This document shows, one piece after another, positions 16,185 through 25,417 of a stretch of 49,964 nt of DNA. Source of the DNA: Ga0074130 sp035565355 (lineage in GTDB: Bacteria > Pseudomonadota > Gammaproteobacteria > Burkholderiales > Rhodocyclaceae); contig DATMSM010000047.1 in the NCBI GenBank assembly GCA_035565355.1, forward strand, positions 1 to 49,964, in the 5' to 3' direction. Under the pieces are notes generated by a model. It was not told where the DNA came from and did not search any database. It worked only from the letters and a program-made list of their open reading frames with translations. Numbering within the stretch: the first letter of the stretch is position 1; each line of letters begins with the position of its first letter. The translations under genes and the position numbers were made by a program.

Positions 16185-17286
16185 GGATTGCCTTTTCCAA
16201 TGCCTCCAGGAAGCGCGCATTTTCATGTTCGCGACCGATGGTGACGCGCAGATGTTCCGGCATGCCGTAACCCGCCAGTGGACGCACGATCACGCCTTGC
16301 TTGAGCAGGCGGCGGTTCACGCCGGCGGCCCCCTCAGCCCCGCCGGCCACCTTGAAGGTAATGAAGTTGCCGTAGGCCGGCAGGCAGGCGAGGCCAAGCT
16401 TGTCGAGACCGGCGCGCAACTGCGCCATGCCGCGCTGATTGAGCTCGAAGCTCTCGCTCAGGAAGGCCTGATCATCGAGCGCTGCCGCCGCAGCCGCCAG
16501 CGCCAGATTATTGACGTTGAAGGGCTGGCGTACACGATTGAGCAGGTCCACCACCGCCTGCGAGCCGACGCCATAACCGATGCGCAAACCGGCCAGGCCA
16601 TAGATCTTGGAGAAGGTGCGCGTGATCAGTACGTTCGGGAACTGACGCACCCAGGCCAGCGTGTCGAAGCGGTCGGATTGCGGCAGGTAGTCGTTATAGG
16701 CCTCGTCCAGCACCACCAGGATATCGGGAGAAATCGAGGCGATGAAATCCTCAATGGCACCGTAGGACAGCAGCGTGCCGGTCGGGTTGTTGGGGTTGGC
16801 CAGCCAGACAATCTTGGTATCGGGACGAATCGCCGCCTGCATAGCGGCAAGGTCGTGGCCGAAATCCGGTGTCGCCGGCGCGGCGATGCACTCGGCGCCG
16901 GTGGCCATGGTCGCCAGCGGGTAGACGGCAAAAGCGTAGGCGGAAAACACCGCCGAGCGACCCGGCGCCAGGAAGGCGCGCGCGGCCAGCTCAAGGATGT
17001 CGTTGGAGCCATTGCCGAGCACGATCTGCGCAAAGTTCACGCCGCAACGCTCGGCCAGGGCCTGCGTCAGCTCAAAGTTATCCGGATAGCGCTCGATGCC
17101 GCCCAGCACCGCCTCGACCGCTTGCCGCGCCTTGGGGCTCATACCCAGCGGGTTCTCGTTGGAGGCCAGCTTGACGATGCTGTCCTCGGCCAGCCCCATC
17201 TCGCGAGCCAGCTCCGTGATGGGCTTGCCCGGCACATAGGGTGAAATGGCGCGGATATAGGCCGGAGCCTGTTCTGCAATACTCAT
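16177..17286 (-). CDS. hisC: Histidinol-phosphate aminotransferase (aromatic operon paralogue)
   Basis: The 369-residue fold-type I PLP aminotransferase carries LASNENPLGMSP near the N-terminus, LANPNNPTGT, and TRTFSKIYGLAGLRIGYG with the PLP lysine. Sequence features fit HisC. Location between pheA and tyrA, outside any his operon, suggests it also or mainly transaminates prephenate or aromatic 2-oxo acids, as is known for aromatic-locus HisC enzymes. That substrate assignment is inference. The start is 21 bases downstream of pheA. Confidence 0.92.
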   Translation of the reverse strand: MSIAEQAPAYIRAISPYVPGKPITELAREMGLAEDSIVKLASNENPLGMSPKARQAVEAVLGGIERYPDNFELTQALAERCGVNFAQIVLGNGSNDILELAARAFLAPGRSAVFSAYAFAVYPLATMATGAECIAAPATPDFGHDLAAMQAAIRPDTKIVWLANPNNPTGTLLSYGAIEDFIASISPDILVVLDEAYNDYLPQSDRFDTLAWVRQFPNVLITRTFSKIYGLAGLRIGYGVGSQAVVDLLNRVRQPFNVNNLALAAAAAALDDQAFLSESFELNQRGMAQLRAGLDKLGLACLPAYGNFITFKVAGGAEGAAGVNRRLLKQGVIVRPLAGYGMPEHLRVTIGREHENARFLEALEKAIHG

Positions 17287-17307
17287 ATTCGGTACTGGAT
17301 GATTGAA

Positions 17308-18396
17308 TCAATAAGGAGCTACGGGATAGGAGCCTAGCACCTTGACGAAGCTGGCCTTGCTGCCGAGCTCGGCCAGCGCCGCCGCCACGGAAGCATCCTC
17401 ACGATGGCCCTCGATATCGACGTAGAACACATACTCCCATTTACCGCCGCCCAGGCCCTTGGCCGGACGCGACTCGAAACGGGTCATCGACACATTGTTC
17501 TTGGCGAACGGCGTCAGCAACTCATGCACGGCGCCCGGACGGTTCTGCGCCGAACAGACCAGCGAGGTCTTGTCCTTGCCGGAACGACCGGCATCGTGAG
17601 CGGCTAGGATCAGGAAGCGCGTGGTGTTGTCCGGATTGTCCTCGATACTGGCGGCGAGGATGTTCAGCTCGTACAGGCGTGCGGCGGAGTCGCCCGCAAT
17701 CGCAGCGCTGCCCGCCTCGCCCGCCACGAGGCGAGCCGCCTCGGCATTGCTGGTCACGGCAATGCGCGGCACATTCGGCAGGTTACGATTCAGCCATTCA
17801 TGGCACTGACCCAGCGACTGCGCGTGAGCGTAGACCGTCTTGATCTCGCCGATCGCGGCGGACTTGCTCAGCAGATTGTGATGGATGGGCAGATGCACCT
17901 CACCGCACACCTGCAGCGGGCTGTTCAGCAAGAGATCAAGCGAGCGGCCGACCGCGCCCTCGGTCGAGTTCTCAACCGGAATCACGCCGTAATCGACATT
18001 GCCGGCCTCGACGGCGCGGAACACATCGTCGATGGAGGGCAATGAATTCAGGGTCGGCGCAGCGCCGAAATGCTTCTGCGCTGCGCTTTCGGTATAGGTG
18101 CCGGCGGGGCCGAGATAGGCGATCCTGAGCGGCTGCTCCAGCGCTAGGCAGGCCGACATGATCTCGCGCGAAATGCGCTGCACGGCCTCGGCCGACAGCG
18201 GACCGGGATTGCTCTCGGCCAGGCGGCGCAGTACCTGGGCTTCGCGTTCGGGGCGATAAATCACACCCTGCTTGATCTCGCCGATGCGATGCGCGATCTT
18301 GGCGCGCTCGTTGATCAGGCGCAGCACTTCGCTGTCGATGGCATCAATACCGTCGCGCAGCTTGCCCAGCTCTTCTTTCTCGTCGGGTTTGGACAT
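17308..18396 (-). CDS. pheA: Bifunctional chorismate mutase / prephenate dehydratase (P-protein)
   Basis: The 362-residue enzyme has three parts: an AroQ-type chorismate mutase (residues ~8-90, LRDGIDAIDSEVLRLINERA), prephenate dehydratase (~93-275, IAYLGPAGTYTESAAQKHFG and the catalytic NTTRFLIL), and a C-terminal ACT domain (~285-362, NRPGAVHELLTPF and FESRP) that binds phenylalanine for feedback inhibition. It carries chorismate to phenylpyruvate. GGAG lies just upstream of the ATG. It follows serC by 28 bases and precedes hisC by 21. Confidence 0.96.
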   Translation of the reverse strand: MSKPDEKEELGKLRDGIDAIDSEVLRLINERAKIAHRIGEIKQGVIYRPEREAQVLRRLAESNPGPLSAEAVQRISREIMSACLALEQPLRIAYLGPAGTYTESAAQKHFGAAPTLNSLPSIDDVFRAVEAGNVDYGVIPVENSTEGAVGRSLDLLLNSPLQVCGEVHLPIHHNLLSKSAAIGEIKTVYAHAQSLGQCHEWLNRNLPNVPRIAVTSNAEAARLVAGEAGSAAIAGDSAARLYELNILAASIEDNPDNTTRFLILAAHDAGRSGKDKTSLVCSAQNRPGAVHELLTPFAKNNVSMTRFESRPAKGLGGGKWEYVFYVDIEGHREDASVAAALAELGSKASFVKVLGSYPVAPY

Positions 18397-18424
18397 TTTC
18401 TCCGTCCCTTACAAACCTTGCGTG

Positions 18425-19510
18425 TTAACCATGGCGCGCGGAAAAATCGCGCATGAAGTCTACCAGTGCCTCAACCCCGCTCAGCGGCATGGGGTTGTAG
18501 ATCGAGGCGCGCATGCCGCCCACGCTCTTGTGCCCCTTGAGGCTGGACAAGCCCGCCGCCAGCGACTCCTTGAGGAAGAGCCCGTCAAGCTTGTCGTCCT
18601 GCAGGGTGAATGGCACGTTCATGCGCGAACGGTCGGCAATGCGCACCGGATTGCGGTAGAAGCCAGCGCTATTGTCGATGGCACCGTACAGGCATTGTGC
18701 CTTGGCGATGTTCTGCTTTTCAATCCCGGCCACACCGCCCTGCTCCTTGAGCCACTTGAAGATCAGCCCGGCCATATAGATGGCGAAGGTCGGCGGCGTA
18801 TTCAGCATGGAACCGTTGTCGGCGTGCCGCTTGTAGTCCAGCAGCGCAGGCATGCCGGGCAAGGGTTGGCCGATCAGGTCTTCGCGCACGATCACCAGCG
18901 TGAGTCCGACCGGACCGATATTCTTCTGCGCGCCGGCATAGATCAGCGCGTACTTCGAGACGTCGATCTCGCGCGACAAAATATGCGAGGACATGTCGGC
19001 GACCAGCGGAACACCGCCCGTTTCGGGCACATAGGGAAACTCCACCCCCATGATGGTCTCGTTGGTACACACATGAACATATGCCGCATCGCTGGAGAGC
19101 TTCAACTCCTGTTGTGCGGGCGCATAGCTGAAGTTGGCCGCCTCGGTAGACGCGGCAACATTCACCTCGCAGAAACGCTGTGCTTCTGCGGCCGCCTTTT
19201 CCGACCAGGAGCCGGTGACGATGTAGTCGGCTTTTTTCTTGCCACGCAGCAGATTGATCGGCACCGTCGAGAACTGCAGTGTCGCCCCGCCCTGCAAGAA
19301 CAGCACCTTGTAATTGGCGGGAATGCCCATCAGCTCGCGCAGGTCGGCCTCGGCCGCCGCGATCACGCCTTCGAAATCGGGCGTGCGGTGGCTCATTTCC
19401 ATGATGCTCATGCCGCGCCCGTGCCAGTCGAGCATTTCGGCTGCGGCCTGACGCAGCACCGATTCCGGCAACGCTGCCGGACCGGCGCTGAAGTTATAAA
19501 CGCGACTCAC
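18425..19510 (-). CDS. serC: Phosphoserine aminotransferase
   Basis: The 361-residue PLP enzyme converts 3-phosphohydroxypyruvate to phosphoserine and acts also in pyridoxine synthesis. VYNFSAGPAALP at the N-terminus, LQGGATLQFS and IYAGAQKNIGPVGL (PLP lysine) are diagnostic. The start codon is GTG at 19510, overlapping the gyrA stop in a GTGA arrangement, so serC translation depends on gyrA. The gyrA-serC-pheA order is conserved in Betaproteobacteria. Confidence 0.96.
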   Translation of the reverse strand: MSRVYNFSAGPAALPESVLRQAAAEMLDWHGRGMSIMEMSHRTPDFEGVIAAAEADLRELMGIPANYKVLFLQGGATLQFSTVPINLLRGKKKADYIVTGSWSEKAAAEAQRFCEVNVAASTEAANFSYAPAQQELKLSSDAAYVHVCTNETIMGVEFPYVPETGGVPLVADMSSHILSREIDVSKYALIYAGAQKNIGPVGLTLVIVREDLIGQPLPGMPALLDYKRHADNGSMLNTPPTFAIYMAGLIFKWLKEQGGVAGIEKQNIAKAQCLYGAIDNSAGFYRNPVRIADRSRMNVPFTLQDDKLDGLFLKESLAAGLSSLKGHKSVGGMRASIYNPMPLSGVEALVDFMRDFSARHG

Positions 19511-22128
19511 TCGGCCGCGCCTTCAGCACCCGCTTCACCGGCCTCGGGCGTTTCGCCATCCTCGCCCTCATCACCGTTGTCGGTGTCGGATTCGGCAACC
19601 TTCTCCAGGCCTGCCAGCAAAGTACCCTCATCGAGGTTGATCAGGGTCACGCCCTGAGTGGCACGACTCATCTCGCGGATCTGCTCGACCTTGGTGCGGA
19701 TCAGCACGCCGGCATCGGAGATCAGCATGACCTCATTCTCCGGCTTGACCAGCGCAGCGCCGACCACCTTGCCGTTACGCTCGGAAGTCTGGATCGCGAT
19801 CATGCCCTTGGTGCCACGGCCATGGCGCGTGTACTCGGCGATCGACGTGCGCTTGCCGTAGCCGTTTTCGGTCGCGGTCAGCACGCTGAACTCCTCGCTT
19901 TCGGCGACCAGCATGGAAATCACCTTCTGGCCGTCTTCCAGCATCATGCCGCGCACGCCGCGCGCTTCGCGACCCATGGCACGCACATCGTCCTCGTCGA
20001 AGCGCACGGCCTTGCCGGCGTCGGAGAACAGCATCACATCATGCTTGCCGTCGGTCAGCGCGGCACCGATCAGGACGTCGCCCTCATCCAGCGCCACCGC
20101 AATGATGCCGGCCTTGCGCGGGTTGGCAAAATTCGACAGCGCAGTCTTCTTGACCGTCCCCATGGAGGTCGCCATGAAGATGAAGTGCTCGTCATCAAAC
20201 TGTTTGACCGGCAGCACCACATTGATCTTCTCGCCTTCCATCAGCGGGAACAGATTGACGATGGGCTTGCCGCGCGAGGTGCGCGTACCTTCCGGCACTT
20301 CATACACCTTCAGCCAGTAGACACGGCCGCGGTTGGAGAAGCACAGCACATAGTCGTGGGTGTTGGCGACGAACATCTTCTCGATGAAGTCGTCGTCCTT
20401 GATCGCCGTGGCCGACTTGCCGCGACCGCCGCGCTTCTGGGCCGAGTAGTCGGCCAGCGGCTGGCTCTTGATATAACCACCATGCGACATGGTCACCACC
20501 ATGTCCTGCGGCGTGATCAGGTCTTCCATGTTGATATCGGCAGTCGACATCACGACCTCGGAACGACGCGCGTCGCCGAACTGGGTGTTGATGAGGCGCA
20601 ACTCGTCGCCGATGATGGCGGTGATGCGCTCCGGACGGGCCAGGATATCGAGCAGGTCGGCGATTTCCGCCATGACTTCCTTGTACTCGTTGACGATCTT
20701 GTCCTGCTCAAGCCCGGTCAGGCGCTGCAGGCGCAGTTCCAGAATGGCCTGAGCCTGCGCATCGGAGAGACGGTAGCCGTCGGCAAGCATGCCGAACTCG
20801 GCGGACAGACCCTCCGGACGATACTGGCCGGCATCGGTGCCGTCGCTGAGTGCACGCTGCAGCATTTCCTCAACCAGGGGCGAACGCCAGATCCGCTCCA
20901 TCAGGCCCTTCTTGGCTTCCGCCGGCGTCGGTGCCGCCTTGATGAGGGCGATGATCTCGTCGACATTCGACAGGGCAACCGCCAGACCTTCGAGGATGTG
21001 GCCGCGATCACGCGCCTTGCGCAGTTCGAAGACGGTACGGCGGGTGATGATTTCGCGGCGATGCGAGAGGAAGCACTCGAGCATGCGCTTGAGGTTCAGG
21101 ATCTCGGGGCGGCCTTCGACCAGCGCCACCATGTTCATGCCGAAGGTATCCTGCAATTGCGTCATCTTGAACAGGTTGTTCAGGATCACGTCCGGCATTT
21201 CGTTGCGCTTCAGTTCGATGACGATACGCATGCCGTCCTTGTCGGACTCATCCTGCAGATGCGAGATGCCCTCGACGCGCTTCTCATTGACCAGCTCGGC
21301 AATCTTCTGCAGCAGCGTGGTCTTGTTCACCTGATAGGGGATCTCGTCGACGATGATGGCCTGCTTGCCGTTCGACAGTTCCTCAATGTGCGTGCGGGCG
21401 CGCATGATGACGCGACCGCGACCGGTCAGATAACCGTCGCGCACGCCGGACAGGCCGTAGATCATGGCCCCGGTGGGGAAGTCCGGCGCCTGGACGATGC
21501 GGATCAGTTCTTCAATGTCGATGGCCGGATTGTCGAGCAGCGCCAGACAGGCGCTGAGCACATCGCTGAGATTGTGCGGCGGGATATTGGTCGCCATGCC
21601 CACCGCGATACCGGATGAACCGTTGATCAGCAGGTTGGGAATGCGCGCCGGCAGAATCAGCGGCTCTTGTTCCGAGCCGTCGTAGTTCGGGCCGAAGTCG
21701 ACGGTTTCCTTTTCGATATCTGCCAGCAGCTCATGACCGATCTTGGACATGCGCACTTCGGTGTAACGCATGGCCGCAGCGCCGTCGCCGTCGATGGAGC
21801 CGAAATTACCTTGGCCATCGACCAGCATGTAGCGCAGGGAGAAATCCTGCGCCATGCGCACGATGGTGTCATAGACCGACTGGTCGCCGTGCGGGTGGTA
21901 CTTACCAATGACGTCGCCGACGATACGCGCCGACTTCTTGTAGGCCTTGTTCCAGTCGTTGCCAAGCTCATGCATGGCAAACAGTACACGACGGTGTACG
22001 GGTTTCAGGCCATCACGGACATCCGGGAGGGCGCGCCCGACGATCACGCTCATGGCGTAATCGAGGTAGGAATGGCGCATTTCCTCTTCGAGACTGATGG
22101 GCAAAGTCTCTTTGGCGAACACTGTCAT
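19507..22128 (-). CDS. gyrA: DNA gyrase subunit A
   Basis: The 873-residue subunit has the breakage-reunion domain (residues ~1-520) with catalytic Tyr122 (AAAMRYTEVRM) and a C-terminal beta-pinwheel DNA-wrapping domain with the GyrA box QKRGGRG. The tail is acidic (DTDNGDEGEDGETPEAGE). The quinolone-resistance-determining region reads HPHGDQSVYD, with E. coli numbering preserved exactly: position 83 is Gln rather than the usual Ser, and Asp87 is kept. The ATG at 22128 follows AGGAAAAG. It is the first gene of the supercluster and is divergent from mtaD. Confidence 0.97.
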   Translation of the reverse strand: MTVFAKETLPISLEEEMRHSYLDYAMSVIVGRALPDVRDGLKPVHRRVLFAMHELGNDWNKAYKKSARIVGDVIGKYHPHGDQSVYDTIVRMAQDFSLRYMLVDGQGNFGSIDGDGAAAMRYTEVRMSKIGHELLADIEKETVDFGPNYDGSEQEPLILPARIPNLLINGSSGIAVGMATNIPPHNLSDVLSACLALLDNPAIDIEELIRIVQAPDFPTGAMIYGLSGVRDGYLTGRGRVIMRARTHIEELSNGKQAIIVDEIPYQVNKTTLLQKIAELVNEKRVEGISHLQDESDKDGMRIVIELKRNEMPDVILNNLFKMTQLQDTFGMNMVALVEGRPEILNLKRMLECFLSHRREIITRRTVFELRKARDRGHILEGLAVALSNVDEIIALIKAAPTPAEAKKGLMERIWRSPLVEEMLQRALSDGTDAGQYRPEGLSAEFGMLADGYRLSDAQAQAILELRLQRLTGLEQDKIVNEYKEVMAEIADLLDILARPERITAIIGDELRLINTQFGDARRSEVVMSTADINMEDLITPQDMVVTMSHGGYIKSQPLADYSAQKRGGRGKSATAIKDDDFIEKMFVANTHDYVLCFSNRGRVYWLKVYEVPEGTRTSRGKPIVNLFPLMEGEKINVVLPVKQFDDEHFIFMATSMGTVKKTALSNFANPRKAGIIAVALDEGDVLIGAALTDGKHDVMLFSDAGKAVRFDEDDVRAMGREARGVRGMMLEDGQKVISMLVAESEEFSVLTATENGYGKRTSIAEYTRHGRGTKGMIAIQTSERNGKVVGAALVKPENEVMLISDAGVLIRTKVEQIREMSRATQGVTLINLDEGTLLAGLEKVAESDTDNGDEGEDGETPEAGEAGAEGAAE

Positions 22129-22324
22129 ATCGGTCTTTTCCTACTCAAGCAGTGATGAATTCGGACTGTTTTTCCGATCACGGCGCCTTCGTTCCTCACC
22201 CGAAAAAAGTATTTTCAGGTACAAATTCAAACCGGTTCCGGAGGCGCAGAAAAACTTTCACATTCTACCATGCGCAACTCACGAATCGCTTGTTGCCTCA
22301 ACCCCGTACAGCCCGAAAAAGCCC

Positions 22325-23674
22325 ATGAAAACAGGAAAAAGTCAAACCACGAACGGAGCACCCCAAGCCGTCGATCTGCTGATTCATGCGCGCTGGATCA
22401 TACCCGTCGAGCCCGCCGGAATAACGCTGGAAAATCATTCGCTTGCCATCCATGACGGACGCATAGTCGGCCTGCTGCCGCGCGCGGAGGCGGAGGGAAC
22501 ATTTGCCGCCTGGGAAACCCAGGACCTGGGCAATCACGTGCTGCTGCCCGGTTTCGTCAATCTGCACACCCACGCCGCCATGACGCTGCTGCGAGGCCTG
22601 GCTGACGACCTGCCCCTGGAACAGTGGCTCAACGAGCGTATCTGGCCAGCTGAGGGCAAGCACGTCAGCCCCGAGTTCGTGCATGACGGTACCTTGCTTG
22701 CCGCTGCCGAAATGCTGCGCGGCGGCATCACCTGCTGCAACGACATGTACTTCTTTCCGGATGCCAGCGCGCGCGCCTTCGACACCGCCGGCATGCGCGC
22801 CATGCTCGGCATCACGGTGCTGGAATTTCCCACGCCTTATGCCAACGATGCCGACGACTATCTCGCCAAGGGCCTGGCCGTACGCGACGCCTGGCGTGAC
22901 CACCCCCTGCTCTCGTTCAGCTTCGCGCCCCATGCGCCCTACACCGTCAGCGACAAGACTTTCGAGCGCATTGCCACGCTTGCGCCGCAGCTTGATCTGC
23001 CGGTGCATATCCATGTACACGAGGCCCGCAGCGAAATCGACGACAGCCTCCGGCAACATGGCGTGCGTCCGCTGACCAGACTCCACCGGCTGGGGCTGGT
23101 CAATCCCGACCTGATCGCCGTGCACGCCATACACCTCGATGCGACCGATATCGCACTGCTCGCGAGCGCCGGGGCTGGCGTGGCGCACAATCCAACCTCC
23201 AACATGAAGCTGGCCAACGGCGCTTGCCCGGTGGCCCAGTTGGACCAGCAGGGCATCACGCTCGGGCTCGGCACCGACGGTGCGGCCAGCAACAATCGTC
23301 TCGACATGTTTCAGGAAATGCGCCATGCCGCATTACTGGCCAAGCTGACCGCCAACGACCCCAGCGTGCTCGATGCCCATACCGTCTTGCGTATGGCCAC
23401 ACTGGGCGGCGCTCGCGCCATGGGACTGGCTGAGGACATAGGTTCGCTGGAAATCGGCAAATCTGCAGATTTATGTGCCATCGCCCTCGACGACTGGATC
23501 ATGCAGCCCTGCTTCGACCCGGCCTCCCATCTCGTCTATGTGGCAGGACGGGAACAGGTCAGCCATGTATGGGTCGCCGGCCGGTGTCGTGTAAAAGCCC
23601 ATACGCTGGTCGATTTCGACCTACCCGCGTTGCTACCTGTCATAAACCTGTGGCAGAATAAATTACGGGTCTGA
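22325..23674 (+). CDS. mtaD: 5-methylthioadenosine/S-adenosylhomocysteine deaminase-type amidohydrolase (TRZ/ATZ family)
   Basis: The 449-residue metal-dependent amidohydrolase has FVNLHTHAAMTLLRG (metal-binding HxH), HIHVHEARSEI (His and Glu), AVHAIHL and LGTDGAASNNRLDMF (catalytic Asp), the full metal and catalytic set for this family. Members deaminate methylthioadenosine, SAH or related adenosines. The exact substrate cannot be fixed from sequence. I place the start at the ATG at 22325 because the longer frame (from 22097) overlaps gyrA. It is divergent from gyrA and lies upstream of ompA and ubiG, an order I recognise from other Betaproteobacteria. Confidence 0.88.
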   Translation: MKTGKSQTTNGAPQAVDLLIHARWIIPVEPAGITLENHSLAIHDGRIVGLLPRAEAEGTFAAWETQDLGNHVLLPGFVNLHTHAAMTLLRGLADDLPLEQWLNERIWPAEGKHVSPEFVHDGTLLAAAEMLRGGITCCNDMYFFPDASARAFDTAGMRAMLGITVLEFPTPYANDADDYLAKGLAVRDAWRDHPLLSFSFAPHAPYTVSDKTFERIATLAPQLDLPVHIHVHEARSEIDDSLRQHGVRPLTRLHRLGLVNPDLIAVHAIHLDATDIALLASAGAGVAHNPTSNMKLANGACPVAQLDQQGITLGLGTDGAASNNRLDMFQEMRHAALLAKLTANDPSVLDAHTVLRMATLGGARAMGLAEDIGSLEIGKSADLCAIALDDWIMQPCFDPASHLVYVAGREQVSHVWVAGRCRVKAHTLVDFDLPALLPVINLWQNKLRV

Positions 23675-23694
23675 CACGGTTTCATTCGTGCTTC

Positions 23695-23723
23695 TTGCCG
23701 TATCGGCCGGTTCGGTGTTTAAT
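23695..23723 (+). promoter_or_regulatory. Candidate sigma-70 promoter for ompA
   Basis: TTGCCG (23695-23700) and TTTAAT (23718-23723) are separated by exactly 17 bases and match the consensus at 4 of 6 and 5 of 6 positions. Transcription would begin near 23730, giving a leader of about 107 bases that contains a GAAA-capped hairpin. Confidence 0.55.
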
Positions 23724-23764
23724 GGCATATGCATTCGCAATAAATGGCCTTGGCCACCGGATTG

Positions 23765-23782
23765 TTGGCGGGAAACCGCCAA
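23765..23782 (+). promoter_or_regulatory. GNRA-capped hairpin in the ompA 5' leader
   Basis: TTGGCGG and CCGCCAA form a 7-bp stem closed by a GAAA tetraloop, 54 bases upstream of the ompA start. In E. coli the ompA leader contains stem-loops that protect the mRNA from decay; a similar stabilising role here is inference. Confidence 0.55.
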
Positions 23783-23836
23783 TTCAGCGCCTTCAAACAA
23801 AAGCAGTTCTGTCCGCATTCGAACGAGGGAAAACAA

Positions 23837-24541
23837 ATGCTCAAACAAATCGTCAAAAACTCCGTCCTGCTCGCTGCCCTGCTCGGCGCAAGCGCTGCAA
23901 CCTTTGCTCAAAGCAGCCCGGTCGACACCAAGGGCAACGTTCCCTATGCAATCGACCAACGCGGTATGGTTGTCAAGAGCGGTGCCGGCCTGTGCTGGCG
24001 CACCGGTTCCTGGACCCCTGCTGCTGCAAGCGAAGCGCTCACCACCACCGGCAACAAGCTGCCGATCGGTTGCGAGTGCGACAAGGATCTGATGCCCAAG
24101 GGCAAGTGTGATGCAGCTGCTGCCGGTGCCAAGGCTGGCGGTGCCAAGCCCACCAGCGACAAGATCACCCTGAACGCCGACGCCCTGTTCGATTTCAACA
24201 AGGCTACCCTGCGTCCGGAAGGCAAGGCTGCACTTGACGAGCTGTACACCAAGGTTCAGCGCATCAAGCTGGAAGTCCTGATCGCCGTCGGCCACGCTGA
24301 CCGCTTCGGTGACGACGCCTACAACCAGAAGCTGTCGGAAAAGCGTGCTGAATCCGTGAAGGCCTATCTGGTCTCCAAGGGCATCGAAAAGAACCGCATC
24401 TACACCGAAGGCAAGGGCGAAAAGAACCCGGTTACCAAGCCGGAAGACTGCAAGGGCGCCAAGAGCCCGAAGGTCATCGCTTGCCTGCAGCCTGATCGTC
24501 GCGTGGATGTCGAAGCTGTCGGCACCTACAGCTGGCAATAA
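23837..24541 (+). CDS. ompA: OmpA-family outer membrane protein
   Basis: The 234-residue protein has a signal peptide (MLKQIVKNSVLLAALLGASAATFAQ) and a short N-terminal segment with CWRTGSW and CECD cysteine pairs. A C-terminal OmpA peptidoglycan-binding domain (~110-234) follows: ADALFDFNKATLRPEGKA, VGHADRFGDDAYNQKLSEKR and PDRRVDVEA. The long N-terminal beta-barrel of enteric OmpA is absent, so it is a short form typical of Betaproteobacteria, tethering the outer membrane to the cell wall. The ATG has a good GAGGGA ribosome-binding site. It appears to be a single-gene unit with its own promoter and terminator, and its even, GC-ending codon use suggests high expression. Confidence 0.93.
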   Translation: MLKQIVKNSVLLAALLGASAATFAQSSPVDTKGNVPYAIDQRGMVVKSGAGLCWRTGSWTPAAASEALTTTGNKLPIGCECDKDLMPKGKCDAAAAGAKAGGAKPTSDKITLNADALFDFNKATLRPEGKAALDELYTKVQRIKLEVLIAVGHADRFGDDAYNQKLSEKRAESVKAYLVSKGIEKNRIYTEGKGEKNPVTKPEDCKGAKSPKVIACLQPDRRVDVEAVGTYSWQ

Positions 24542-24548
24542 GCTTCAC

Positions 24549-24604
24549 CGTGCATCCTTAGGGATGCACGTATTCAAAAAGGCCCTGCATCGCAGGGCCT
24601 TTTT
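24549..24604 (+). terminator. Tandem hairpins and Rho-independent terminator after ompA
   Basis: The first hairpin is CGTGCATCC/GGATGCACG (24549-24570, loop TTAG). The second is a strong intrinsic terminator: GGCCCTGC/GCAGGGCC with an A5 run before and a T5 run after (24576-24604), so it could work in both directions. The first hairpin may protect the mRNA 3' end. Confidence 0.92.
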
Positions 24605-24703
24605 GTTTTCCACTTCCGCCCCTGACAGATACGGCAGCAAACATGAGCACCGTCAGACGACAACACGCTCGCCGTATACGCACGGATTAGGTATCCTTGC
24701 GGC

Positions 24704-25417
24704 ATGAACACTGTAAACGCCGACCCTCAAGAACTCGCAAAATTTGGCGAGTTGGCCCACCGCTGGTGGGATCCGAACTCCGAGTTCAAACCCCTGCACG
24801 AGATCAATCCGCTGCGCCTGGACTGGATCGAGTCCGTACTGCCTTTGGCGGGCAAGAAAGTCATTGATGTCGGCTGCGGCGGCGGTTTGCTCTCGGAAGG
24901 CATGGCCGCACGCGGCGCCATCGTGACCGGCATCGACTTGTCGGAAAAGCCCCTGGGGGTCGCCCGCCTGCATCTCTTCGAAAGCGGCCTCAATGTCGAC
25001 TACCAGCTGATCTCCGCCGAAGCAATGGCGGCAGCGCATCCCGGTGAGTTCGATGCTGTCACCTGCCTCGAAATGCTTGAGCACGTACCCGATCCGGCCA
25101 GCATCGTGGCGGCTTGCGCGCGACTCGTCAAACCGGGCGGGCAGGTTTTCTTCTCCACGCTCAATCGCAATCCAAAATCCTATCTGTTTGCCGTCATCGG
25201 GGCCGAATACCTACTCAATCTGCTGCCGCGAGGCACGCACGATTACGCCAAGTTCATCAAGCCAGCTGAGCTCAGCCGTCAATGCCGCAACGCCGGCCTC
25301 GCTGTCGAGGAAATCCGCGGCATGAGCTACAACCCCATCAGCAAGGTGTACAGCCTGGGGCAGGACAGCAGCGTCAACTACCTGATGCGCACGCGGCGGG
25401 AGACCGAAGGTGGCTGA
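24704..25417 (+). CDS. ubiG: Ubiquinone biosynthesis O-methyltransferase
   Basis: The 237-residue class I SAM methyltransferase carries out both O-methylations of ubiquinone synthesis. The N-terminal FGELAHRWWDPNSEFKPLHEINPLRLDWI is the UbiG-specific lead-in. VIDVGCGGGLLSEGMA is the SAM motif I and FDAVTCLEMLEHVPDP motif III. It supplies the quinone used by complex I encoded further right. The gph start overlaps its end by 8 bp, so the two are coupled. Confidence 0.96.
   Translation: MNTVNADPQELAKFGELAHRWWDPNSEFKPLHEINPLRLDWIESVLPLAGKKVIDVGCGGGLLSEGMAARGAIVTGIDLSEKPLGVARLHLFESGLNVDYQLISAEAMAAAHPGEFDAVTCLEMLEHVPDPASIVAACARLVKPGGQVFFSTLNRNPKSYLFAVIGAEYLLNLLPRGTHDYAKFIKPAELSRQCRNAGLAVEEIRGMSYNPISKVYSLGQDSSVNYLMRTRRETEGG

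Noticed and set aside
19822..21618. 598-codon open frame on the plus strand
   Set aside because: Antisense to gyrA, which is intact and conserved.
22129..22324. Divergent gyrA/mtaD promoters
   Set aside because: The region must contain promoters, but every -35/-10 pair I tried had wrong spacing or weak matches, so none is reported.
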